From contig DHPM01000004.1 in NCBI GenBank assembly GCA_002410935.1, positions 2,614 through 66,613 of the forward strand: a DNA stretch of 64,000 nucleotides, given 5' to 3'. The stretch is from Caryophanales bacterium UBA5364 (GTDB lineage Bacteria > Bacillota_I > Bacilli_A > RF39 > UBA660). A program made the position numbers and the translations under genes. The notes under the pieces are model-generated. The model saw only the letters and a list, made by a program, of their open reading frames with translations. It was not told the DNA's origin and did no database searches. Below, one piece after another: positions 54,937 through 62,383 of this stretch; positions within the stretch are counted from its first letter, which is position 1; each line of letters starts with the position of its first letter.

Positions 54937-54952
54937 TTGTTATAGTAGAATT
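54937..54952 (+). repeat. Right copy of the 16-bp inverted repeat
   Basis: TTGTTATAGTAGAATT is the exact reverse complement of 50482-50497. It ends five bases before the start of the truncated dacF copy. An imperfect palindrome, ATCACTTAAATAGGTGAT, lies just before it (54919-54936). Confidence 0.6.
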
Positions 54953-54956
54953 CACA

Positions 54957-55485
54957 TACTAATAAACTAGTACTCTTCTATGAAGGTGTTGATGGGTTAA
55001 AAACTGGTTATACGAATGGGGCAGGGTATTGTTTAACATCTACCGCTAAGAAGAATGGTATGCGTATTATTACCGTTGTAATGGGAGAACCAGATAGTTT
55101 AACAAGAAACAAAGAAACTAGTGAGATGTTAGATTATGCTTTTGCTCAATATGAAATAGAAACTCTTTTATCGACTAAAAGTGTATTAGGTAAAAACATG
55201 GTAGAAAAAGGAGTTAAGAAATATGTTGAACTAGTACCTGTCGAAGATGTTAATGTATTACATAAGAAAATAGATAAAAAGAAAATTGCTACTTATGATT
55301 TAAAAATCGAAAAATTAAAAGCACCAGTTAAAAATGGAGATGTAGTTGGTGTCTTAACTATTCATGATGGTAGTAAAACATCACGAACAATTAATATTAC
55401 AGTTAAAGAAGAAGTTAAGAAAGCTAACTTTATTCAACTATATTTTCGTTATTTAGGAGATATCATAAATGGTGATATAAAATAA
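54957..55485 (+). pseudogene. 5'-truncated second copy of the dacF 3' end
   Basis: The sequence from ACTAATAAACTAG onward matches 49827-50354 for about 530 bases, with 18 mismatches, of which only three codons change (Arg to Leu, Lys to Asn, Ala to Gly). It contains the KTG motif and the C-terminal domain but neither the signal peptide nor the SxxK motif. A frame starts at ATG 55060, but has no ribosome binding site. The downstream flank, not the dacF one, leads into the next native genes. A remnant from an insertion or duplication event. Confidence 0.9.
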
Positions 55486-55493
55486 ACTTATTT

Positions 55494-55525
55494 AAAAAGG
55501 AACTAATTTGTTAATTCCTTTTTTT
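55494..55525 (+). terminator. Terminator after the truncated dacF copy
   Basis: AAAGGAAC and TTCCTT pair with TAATTTGTTAA between, followed by TTTTTTT. Confidence 0.6.
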
Positions 55526-55529
55526 GTTA

Positions 55530-55538
55530 TGATATAAT
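55530..55538 (+). promoter_or_regulatory. Extended -10 promoter of the 55559 gene
   Basis: TGATATAAT with TATAAT at 55533-55538, just behind the terminator T-run. Confidence 0.5.
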
Positions 55539-55558
55539 TTAAATAGGTGATAATAATT

Positions 55559-55879
55559 ATGGATAAGGATGACTTATTTGAATATTTAATAGTAACTGAT
55601 CAACTTGATGATGTTCTTGATGTAGGTAGAAAAGAAATAATTTTTTATTGGAATGGAAATGTTAGAAGGGAAAAACTAAACTTTTCTACTGTATTCGAAG
55701 TAAATGGGAAAAAGGTTAAAGTTCACTTACATAATAAATATATAGTAGGGTATGCCTCATTTGAATGTGGTCAATCTGAAAATTATATGTCTGTAGTTAT
55801 AAATGATAATGAGATAAAAGAGAAAATTGATATACCTTTTAATGAGATTATGAAAATCGAAGTATTTTTAGATGAGTGA
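55559..55879 (+). CDS. Hypothetical small cytosolic protein
   Basis: 106 residues, alpha/beta, no membrane segment. Not recognised. ATG 55559 has AGGTGATAA nine bases upstream; a GTG at 55547 is inside this site. It follows the truncated dacF copy and precedes a thioredoxin-like gene with its own promoter. Confidence 0.7.
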   Translation: MDKDDLFEYLIVTDQLDDVLDVGRKEIIFYWNGNVRREKLNFSTVFEVNGKKVKVHLHNKYIVGYASFECGQSENYMSVVINDNEIKEKIDIPFNEIMKIEVFLDE

Positions 55880-55912
55880 AAATTAGTCAAATAATTTAAT
55901 TAGCTTAAGTAC

Positions 55913-55942
55913 TTGCAAAAAATGTCGAAATTAGTGTATAAT
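55913..55942 (+). promoter_or_regulatory. Promoter of the thioredoxin-like gene
   Basis: TTGCAA (55913-55918), 18 bases, TATAAT (55937-55942). Confidence 0.6.
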
Positions 55943-55983
55943 GATAAAGATTGTTTTTAATCAACATAGAAGGTAGTGAAAAA

Positions 55984-56415
55984 ATGAAGAGAAAGAAGAA
56001 AGGTATTCCTTTGATGCTAGGAATATTTATTAGTATAATTATCGCTTTTTTTGTTTTGATAGCATTAAATAATAAGATGTCAGTTGAGCAAGTCTTAAAT
56101 GAAGTATTTAGTGGAAATGATGCTAACTTAGTATATTTATCTAGTCCTGACTGTTCATGGTGTCAAAAACAAAAACCAATTTTAAAGAAAGTTGAAAAAA
56201 AATATAATTTTAAACATTATTATATTAATGTTGGTGCTTTAAAAGATGATGAATTAAAATCACTTCTTAATAAGTTTGAAATCGATATCAGTGAATTTGG
56301 TACTCCAACTTTTGTTGTTGTTCGAAATAAAGATATTGAAAACGTTAATATTGGTTATTTAGCTGAAGAGGATTTAGTCGATTTTTTAGATAAATCTGGT
56401 GTTATAAATAAATAA
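55984..56415 (+). CDS. Membrane-anchored thioredoxin-like protein
   Basis: 143 residues. Basic start, one membrane helix (about 10-30) and a thioredoxin fold with the active site C-S-W-C (SSPDCSWCQKQKP near 55) and the cis-Pro GTPTF near 110. Likely a disulfide or thiol protein on the outer face of the membrane. ATG 55984 is set by GAAGGTAGTG. Terminator after the stop (56417-56440). Confidence 0.85.
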   Translation: MKRKKKGIPLMLGIFISIIIAFFVLIALNNKMSVEQVLNEVFSGNDANLVYLSSPDCSWCQKQKPILKKVEKKYNFKHYYINVGALKDDELKSLLNKFEIDISEFGTPTFVVVRNKDIENVNIGYLAEEDLVDFLDKSGVINK

Positions 56416-56416
56416 G

Positions 56417-56441
56417 TATTCTATAATTAGAATATTTTTTT
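56417..56441 (+). terminator. Terminator of the thioredoxin-like gene
   Basis: TATTCTA-TAAT-TAGAATA followed by TTTTTTT. Confidence 0.8.
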
Positions 56442-56475
56442 ATTTACATCTAACATTAATAATAGCCGTTCTTTG

Positions 56476-56504
56476 TTGCAAAAATTAGAAATTATATGTA
56501 TAAT
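56476..56504 (+). promoter_or_regulatory. Promoter of the PHP/glycosyltransferase cluster
   Basis: TTGCAA (56476-56481), 17 bases, TATAAT (56499-56504). The leader to ATG 56590 is about 80 bases and contains a minimal ATG-TTT-TAA frame at 56539-56547 behind AAAGGTG. Confidence 0.6.
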
Positions 56505-56589
56505 TAAACCATAGAATCTTTATAAATAAAGGTGTTTTATGTTTTAAAAAACTATTAAAAATTTAATAATAGCTAGTTGGAGGAATAAT

Positions 56590-57459
56590 ATGATTTATGA
56601 TTTACATGTCCATTCTACTTCGTCTGATGGTAAAAAAACAAGATTAGAATTAGTAAGAGATGCTAATTATAAAGGATTAAAAGTACTTAGTTTTACTGAT
56701 CATTCTTTTATTGATGATGTTACAGAAGAAGAACTTAATCAACAATATGAACAAACATATCATGATAAATCTAAGGTGATTTTATTAAATGGAATTGAAT
56801 TAGATATTGGGGATCATGGTAGTATGCATATGCTTGGATATAATTTAAAGGATAAAACTTTAATTAAACAAGAATTAGAAAAACTAAAATACAAAAATAA
56901 TGAAGTGTGTGAGCAAATATTAAGAAACATTAAAAAGTATCATAATTTGGTTATTACGAAAGAAGATCTTTTTCCTTATATGAAAGATGAGTTTATAACT
57001 AAACGAATTATTATTGAGTATTTAATTCAAAAGGGAATCGTTAAAAATAATGATGAAGCATCACTCAAGTATACAGGGAGACAAGCTAAAAGTTATGAGA
57101 AAAGGGCTGAATTTACTAGTGAAGAAGCCATTGATTTAATTAAAAAGTCAGGTGGTATTCCAGTTTTAGCTCATCCTACAACTCTTCATATGACTAATGG
57201 TGAATTAGATGATGAGATAAGCCGCTTAAAGGACTTGGGACTAGTTGGAATGGAAGTTAATAATACTAGTAAGACTAGTATTTCTCAATTGAATATTTAT
57301 CGTATGTTAGCGGATAAATATGAATTAGTTAAAACTAGTGGTACTGATTTTCACCGAGTAGACCGAAATCCATTTTGTATTGGTGTTAACAATAGTGATA
57401 GTGATTCTTTCTTTAATCTACCTGAAATTAAAGAAGTAATTGAAAAGGGAAGAAGATAG
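56590..57459 (+). CDS. PHP-domain phosphoesterase
   Basis: 289 residues. Complete PHP metal ligands in order: DLHVHSTSSDG near 4-14, FTDHSF near 34, GIELDI near 67, VLAHPTTLH near 196 and SGTDFHR near 257. The order matches TrpH/YciV-type 3',5'-nucleotide phosphatases and histidinol phosphatase-like enzymes. Substrate unknown. TTGGAGGAATAAT precedes the ATG. First gene of a dense cluster: the next start is eight bases after the stop. Confidence 0.88.
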   Translation: MIYDLHVHSTSSDGKKTRLELVRDANYKGLKVLSFTDHSFIDDVTEEELNQQYEQTYHDKSKVILLNGIELDIGDHGSMHMLGYNLKDKTLIKQELEKLKYKNNEVCEQILRNIKKYHNLVITKEDLFPYMKDEFITKRIIIEYLIQKGIVKNNDEASLKYTGRQAKSYEKRAEFTSEEAIDLIKKSGGIPVLAHPTTLHMTNGELDDEISRLKDLGLVGMEVNNTSKTSISQLNIYRMLADKYELVKTSGTDFHRVDRNPFCIGVNNSDSDSFFNLPEIKEVIEKGRR

Positions 57460-57466
57460 GTGAAGT

Positions 57467-59095
57467 ATGAATAATATTCAGTTAGTTATTTTAATGGCTG
57501 GTAAAGCAACTAGATTATATCCTCTAACTTTAGGTTTTCCTAAATGCTTATTAAGCGTTCGTCAAAAGCCATCTATTTATAATATGATTGTGCCATTAAT
57601 AAATAAAGGTCTAAATGACATTACCTTAGTTGTTAGTAATGAAAATAAAGATGTAATCGAAATGTTTATGAATAATTCTTTTAAACATAAAGATGTAACA
57701 TTTCATTATATTGTTCAAGATATTCCTGATGGTCCCGGTGGTGCTTTGAAATTAGTAGCCCCTAAAATTCATAAACCGACTTTATTATTATTAGGTGATA
57801 CTTTATGTGAAGTACCTAATGATTTTAGTAATAGTTGGATTGGAACATGTAAAGTTAATCCTAAAACAGTTTCTAGTTGGTGTATGATTGAACACGATGA
57901 AAACAATAAAATTATTGATTGTATTGATAAACCTGAACATAAAGTTAATACAATTGAAGCAGCGATTGGTATTTATTTTTTTAAGGATGCTAAGTTATTA
58001 AAGAAAGTATTAACTAAAAAAATAAAGAAGATAAAAAATGAATATCAATTATCAAGTATTTTTGATAATTATCGCCAAAAAGAAGATATGTATATCCATA
58101 ACTTTGAACATTGGGAAGATATTGGTACTTTAGAAAATTATCGTCAAACTAATAGTCAAAACTTTAATTGTAGGTATTTTAATAAATTAAAAATTAATCG
58201 ATTAGGAACTATAAATAAAAAGAGTAGTTTCGAAAAAATTTCATCAGAGATTAATTGGTTTGAAAAAGTTAAAGATACTCCTTTTGAATGTTTAGCACCT
58301 CGAGTGTTTAAAACTAATAAGGTAAGTAGTTATGAGATGGAATATTATGATTATTTAACTTTAAGTGAATATAATACTTTTTATCCAATTAATGATGATA
58401 ATAAGCAATATATTTTTAGTGAGTTAATTAAAATGTTATATCCTATATATGAAAAGAATAAACAAGATATTAACATTTATAATTTAGCTAGGTCTATTTA
58501 TTATGATAAAACTATCTATCGTATTAATAAATGGACTCGTAAAGATTTAATTGATAAAGATTATATTAAGGTTAATAATGTTGAATTAGTTGGACTTAAG
58601 AAGTGTCTTCAATTATTAACGCCTTCAATTGAAAAGATATGTGAAACATCAGTCAACTATAACTCGATCATTCATGGTGATTTATCGTTTGCTAATATTT
58701 TATATTCACCACGTAATAGTATCTTTAGGTTATTAGATCCAAGGGGGAACTTTGGAGAAGATTCGATATATGGTGACTATAGATATGATTTAGCTAAGTT
58801 AAGACATTGTTATCATGGAAGATATGATGAGATTACTAATGATTTGTTTGAAATAATTGAGAGTGATGAAATATCATTAACATTTTATAAAGATAATAAC
58901 TATGAATTATTTGATGAAATATTAAAAATATATAAGGTTGATATCAATGATATTGAATTAATTGAAGGATTATTATTTATTTCAATGATTCCATTACATA
59001 TTGATTATCCAAGTCGTCAATTAGCATTTTTTATAAGAGGTTTAACTTGTTTAAATAGTCAAATTAATAGGAGAAACTTAAATGAAAATAATTAG
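57467..59095 (+). CDS. Nucleotidyltransferase-kinase fusion protein
   Basis: 542 residues in two parts. Residues 1-235 are a sugar/alcohol-phosphate nucleotidyltransferase: LVILMAGKATRLYPLTLGFPKCLL, VQDIPDGPGGALKLVAP, LLLLGDTLCE and FEHWEDIGTLENYR. Residues 300-535 are an APH/choline-kinase-like domain: SIIHGDLSFANILYS (catalytic loop) and RLLDPRGNFGEDSIYGDYRYDLAKL (metal Asp). Together they suggest phosphorylation and nucleotide activation of one substrate, as LicA/LicC do for choline, but this is inference. Overlaps the glycosyltransferase gene by 14 bases. Confidence 0.85.
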   Translation: MNNIQLVILMAGKATRLYPLTLGFPKCLLSVRQKPSIYNMIVPLINKGLNDITLVVSNENKDVIEMFMNNSFKHKDVTFHYIVQDIPDGPGGALKLVAPKIHKPTLLLLGDTLCEVPNDFSNSWIGTCKVNPKTVSSWCMIEHDENNKIIDCIDKPEHKVNTIEAAIGIYFFKDAKLLKKVLTKKIKKIKNEYQLSSIFDNYRQKEDMYIHNFEHWEDIGTLENYRQTNSQNFNCRYFNKLKINRLGTINKKSSFEKISSEINWFEKVKDTPFECLAPRVFKTNKVSSYEMEYYDYLTLSEYNTFYPINDDNKQYIFSELIKMLYPIYEKNKQDINIYNLARSIYYDKTIYRINKWTRKDLIDKDYIKVNNVELVGLKKCLQLLTPSIEKICETSVNYNSIIHGDLSFANILYSPRNSIFRLLDPRGNFGEDSIYGDYRYDLAKLRHCYHGRYDEITNDLFEIIESDEISLTFYKDNNYELFDEILKIYKVDINDIELIEGLLFISMIPLHIDYPSRQLAFFIRGLTCLNSQINRRNLNENN

Positions 59096-60362
59096 AATAC
59101 TATTATGGATTATATTATTTTTTGATTTTCTCTTAGCATTAAAAACGATTATGACGATACCTCTTAAAAAGCATTATTTAAAAAAACTTGAAAAGGTAAA
59201 GACTAAGAAGTATCCTAATATATATGTTTTACTTCCTGCTTTAAAAGAACAACCAATTGTATCTGAGACGATTGATTGGTTTTCTAAGATAAAGTATCAA
59301 GGGAATATTAAATATATAATTGTTACAACGGAAAGGGAAGAAGCAGAGTATAAAAAGAATAATATAAAAGATAAAACAACTTCAATGTTAGTAGATGAAG
59401 TCTTAAAACAAAAAAAGAATGATTCATTTATGCATCTTCATTATCCTCAAACAGAGGGTAATAAGTCATCTCAGTTAAATTATGCGGTTGAACAAATTAT
59501 AAAAACAGAAAAAGATTTAGATAATACTTATATTTCAGTCTTTGATTTTGATTCTAAACCAGACCTTAATACTTTTGAATTACTTAGTAAGGTGTATACT
59601 TTAAAGGATTCTCCTGATGTCATTCAACAAGTGCCACTTAGTTTTAAAAATATCCCTCTCTTATCTAATGGTTTATTAATATTAAGTGCTCTTCATCAAA
59701 CGATTAGATCATGTGGAATTGAGAAATTTAGATTATTGATGTCATCATTATTTAAAATAAGGTTACCGCAGTATTGTATGGGTGCTTGTATGCATATTAA
59801 ACTAAGTACTTTAATTAAGAATGATAAGTTTCCTATATTTGTGGATGATTTAACCTTAGGTTATAGGTTAACGATAAATAAAGCAAGGTTTGCTTATCTA
59901 CCAAGTTATAATTATGTCTTAATACCTAATAAATTAAGTCATTGTTTTAATTCGTCGGTCTTAATTTTTAAAGGAGTCTTAACTAGTTTTAGTGAGATAA
60001 AAAGGGTGAAGAATAATTTAAGTGGGAAACTACTTATCTTGTATGAGGGGGTTACTAATGTTCTTAAATTAACCTTAATTCCATATACAATTATTTTATA
60101 TTATCTTTACACTATTATAACCGGAAGTTATGATTTATTATTCTATTTATTACTGTTGTTACCATACCTTTGGTCACTCTCAGCAATCATTGTAATGAAT
60201 AGTCATAAAATAAAAGTAAATAAGCTAACGTTATTTATGGGAGTATTATGTTCACCGATATGGTTATTATTTAGAACTTTTGGTGCGTTGATTTATTATA
60301 AAAGATATTTTATGAGTAAAGTATTTAAAAGACAAATTATATATAGGAAAACGGAGCGATAA
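59082..60362 (+). CDS. Membrane glycosyltransferase family 2
   Basis: 426 residues. An N-terminal membrane helix (about 4-22), then a GT-A domain: IYVLLPALKEQPIVSETIDWF near 48, metal-binding FDFDSKPDLNTF near 162, DDLTLGYRLT near 258 as the acid/base region, and two to three membrane helices at the C-terminal end (about 330-405). A processive or lipid-linked glycan synthase is likely. Overlaps the upstream gene and is one base before the next one. Confidence 0.9.
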   Translation: MKIIRILLWIILFFDFLLALKTIMTIPLKKHYLKKLEKVKTKKYPNIYVLLPALKEQPIVSETIDWFSKIKYQGNIKYIIVTTEREEAEYKKNNIKDKTTSMLVDEVLKQKKNDSFMHLHYPQTEGNKSSQLNYAVEQIIKTEKDLDNTYISVFDFDSKPDLNTFELLSKVYTLKDSPDVIQQVPLSFKNIPLLSNGLLILSALHQTIRSCGIEKFRLLMSSLFKIRLPQYCMGACMHIKLSTLIKNDKFPIFVDDLTLGYRLTINKARFAYLPSYNYVLIPNKLSHCFNSSVLIFKGVLTSFSEIKRVKNNLSGKLLILYEGVTNVLKLTLIPYTIILYYLYTIITGSYDLLFYLLLLLPYLWSLSAIIVMNSHKIKVNKLTLFMGVLCSPIWLLFRTFGALIYYKRYFMSKVFKRQIIYRKTER

Positions 60363-60363
60363 G

Positions 60364-61191
60364 ATGGATGAAATAAAAGCGTTATTACGAGAAAATAATT
60401 ACGAAGTTAAAGATATTGAAGTTAGTCCTAATTCTTTTAGTTCATCAGTCTATATTGTAACTTTAGAAAGTATTGATAAGATTGTTGTTAAGTTTTCTTA
60501 TAATGATATAAAACTAAAGAAGGAAATTAAATATTTAAATTATTTAAAGGATAAAGTAACTGTACCGGTAGTATTAAACACTTTTGATAATGCCTTCATT
60601 ATGTCTTATGTAGAAGGAAATAATTATAAGGATGAAGAAGCAATACGCTTAAATAATCAACAAATATATGATATGGGTATAAATCTAGCCAGGATTCACT
60701 CGCTACCAGTTATTGATGATGATAACTGGAAAGAGTATCTAAGCAGAAGAATTAATGAAAGTTATGTAACTTTAACCGGTGTCATGGAACAATCCTTATT
60801 AGATAAGATTAATAATTACTTATTAGGAAAACTTGATACTTTAACGTATATTCCTTCTATTTTACATTTGGATTATCGTATTGGTAATATTATGTTTAAT
60901 GATTCTGTCGTAGCTGTAATTGACTTTGAAAGTGCTACGACGGGTGACTATCATTTTGATTTTGTTAAATTAAGTAGATTGTTAACAAGAGAACAATTTA
61001 TTAAATTATTAGATGGTTACCAAACAATCAAAAAAATAGATCAGGAATTCTATAATCGAGTAGAATTTTATAATATATTTGATGCTTTTTGTACCCTTGA
61101 CTGGTGTATTAAAAGAAATAGATTGGGTGATGATTTTTATCGTCAAAATTTAGAAATATTGGAGGAAAAAAATGAATGTAACTTTTACTAA
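60364..61191 (+). CDS. APH-type small-molecule kinase
   Basis: 275 residues, aminoglycoside phosphotransferase/choline kinase fold. KIVVKFSY near 40 (Lys), ILHLDYRIGNIMFND near 169 (catalytic HLD and N) and AVIDFESATTGDYHFDFVKLSRLL near 189 (DFE metal Asp). Substrate unknown; cluster context favours a surface-glycan building block rather than an antibiotic. GGAGCGATAAG precedes the ATG, two bases behind the GT gene; it overlaps the Nudix gene by 20 bases. Confidence 0.88.
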   Translation: MDEIKALLRENNYEVKDIEVSPNSFSSSVYIVTLESIDKIVVKFSYNDIKLKKEIKYLNYLKDKVTVPVVLNTFDNAFIMSYVEGNNYKDEEAIRLNNQQIYDMGINLARIHSLPVIDDDNWKEYLSRRINESYVTLTGVMEQSLLDKINNYLLGKLDTLTYIPSILHLDYRIGNIMFNDSVVAVIDFESATTGDYHFDFVKLSRLLTREQFIKLLDGYQTIKKIDQEFYNRVEFYNIFDAFCTLDWCIKRNRLGDDFYRQNLEILEEKNECNFY

Positions 61192-61645
61192 TGAAAACAC
61201 TAAGTTTAATTATCGTATTGTGGGTGTTGTTATCCATAATGGAAAGGTATTGTTTCAAAAACCAATTCAAGATAAGTATTGGGCTTTAATAGGGGGCAGA
61301 TGCCAATTAAATGAGAAATCAGATGATTCAATTAAAAGGGAAGTCTTAGAAGAAATTGATGTAAAGGAAGTAAATGTTGACAGACTACTTTGGGTAGTTG
61401 AAAATTTCTTTGAATTTAATGGTAAAAAGGTTCATGAAATATCATTATATTATCAAATAAGTTTAGGTGAAAATGAAAAAATTTATGAAACAGAAGAGTT
61501 TGATGGGATTGAAGAAGGCAAAAATATTAAGTTTAAATGGTTTGATTTAAATGAATTAAAGAGTGCTCCATTAAAACCAGATTTTATTAAAGATAAATTA
61601 ACTAACTTAAGTGATAATATTGAACATTTCATTGTTGTCGAATGA
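61172..61645 (+). CDS. Nudix hydrolase
   Basis: 157 residues. The Nudix box is complete: G-R-C-Q-L-N-E with seven residues, then R-E-V-L-E-E-I-D-V (G replaced by D near the end), at about 45-67. GVVIHNGKVLFQKP precedes it. Probably cleaves a nucleotide sugar or another diphosphate made by the cluster; substrate unknown. GGAGG is six bases before ATG 61172, within the end of the APH-type gene. The stop overlaps the next start by four bases. Confidence 0.88.
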   Translation: MNVTFTNENTKFNYRIVGVVIHNGKVLFQKPIQDKYWALIGGRCQLNEKSDDSIKREVLEEIDVKEVNVDRLLWVVENFFEFNGKKVHEISLYYQISLGENEKIYETEEFDGIEEGKNIKFKWFDLNELKSAPLKPDFIKDKLTNLSDNIEHFIVVE

Positions 61646-62382
61646 TAAGAGGAACATATACTAAGGGTTACCATTTAGGTAAACTTTATTTTAAGATTAG
61701 TAGTCCAATGAATAACATTGAAAAGCATATTTTAGCGTCTTTAAATAAAGATAATACTAAAGAATATGTTAAGGAGATTCAAGATTTAAATATTAATACG
61801 AGTAAACTATATTATAGTTTAAGTTTTAAAAATAAATTATTATTTATTCAAGAATATATAAGTGGGCCAACCTTAGATGAGTATCTCCACTTAGATATTA
61901 AAAATTATCAATTAGATTATTTTATTGAATTAATGAATATTTTTAAGAGAAGTTTATCAAACCCTAATATAAAAATAGATTGGAATTTAAATAACTTTAT
62001 TGTATCTAATGAGCTTGTTTTAGTTGATTATACACCGATTCTATTTACTAAATGGATTAATGAGTTAGATATTAAACCATTGAAGGAACTATATCTAACA
62101 CCTTCAATTCAATTAGCGGGGATTATTGGTTATTGGTTAAAAGCTTATATAGATTTAAATGAAGAAGACTTTTTAAATTTATATAAACAATTACTAACTA
62201 TATCTAATAATATAGTAGGGATTAATTTACAAGATTCACTAAATATAGAGCATTTATTTATTAAAAGAATAACGTTAATTGAACAATGTTTAAATAAACA
62301 AATTAGTTATGAACAAATGAAAAAAGAATATTGTCAAATATCTTTAAAGAAACAACTAAACAACATATTAGAAGAGGTGTAA
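61642..62382 (+). CDS. Kinase-like protein, possibly a pseudokinase
   Basis: 246 residues. The layout looks like a shrunken APH/protein-kinase fold: YFKIS near 16-20 may be the beta-3 Lys, LLFIQEYISGPTLDEYL near 75 is the hinge, DWNLNNFIVSNELVLVDYTPI near 112-135 takes the place of the catalytic loop and DFG-type Asp. The usual H-G/D-x-N is changed to IDWNLNNF, and the metal Asp is kept in VDYTP. Activity uncertain. Translationally coupled with the Nudix gene (ATGA) and two bases before the HprK-like gene. Confidence 0.65.
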   Translation: MIRGTYTKGYHLGKLYFKISSPMNNIEKHILASLNKDNTKEYVKEIQDLNINTSKLYYSLSFKNKLLFIQEYISGPTLDEYLHLDIKNYQLDYFIELMNIFKRSLSNPNIKIDWNLNNFIVSNELVLVDYTPILFTKWINELDIKPLKELYLTPSIQLAGIIGYWLKAYIDLNEEDFLNLYKQLLTISNNIVGINLQDSLNIEHLFIKRITLIEQCLNKQISYEQMKKEYCQISLKKQLNNILEEV

Positions 62383-62383
62383 G

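Noticed and set aside
54919-54957. Target-site duplication or att core at the right border of the accessory block
   Set aside because: Flanks of the two inverted repeats (CTTTGTT and CACAT) do not match each other, so no duplication can be claimed.
55060-55485. A 141-codon frame that could be annotated as an independent gene
   Set aside because: It is the 3' part of the truncated dacF copy; it lacks signal peptide, SxxK motif and ribosome binding site.
60364-61191. Aminoglycoside resistance gene
   Set aside because: The fold is APH-like, but the cluster context (NTase, GT2, Nudix) fits a metabolic small-molecule kinase better and no specific resistance family is recognisable.
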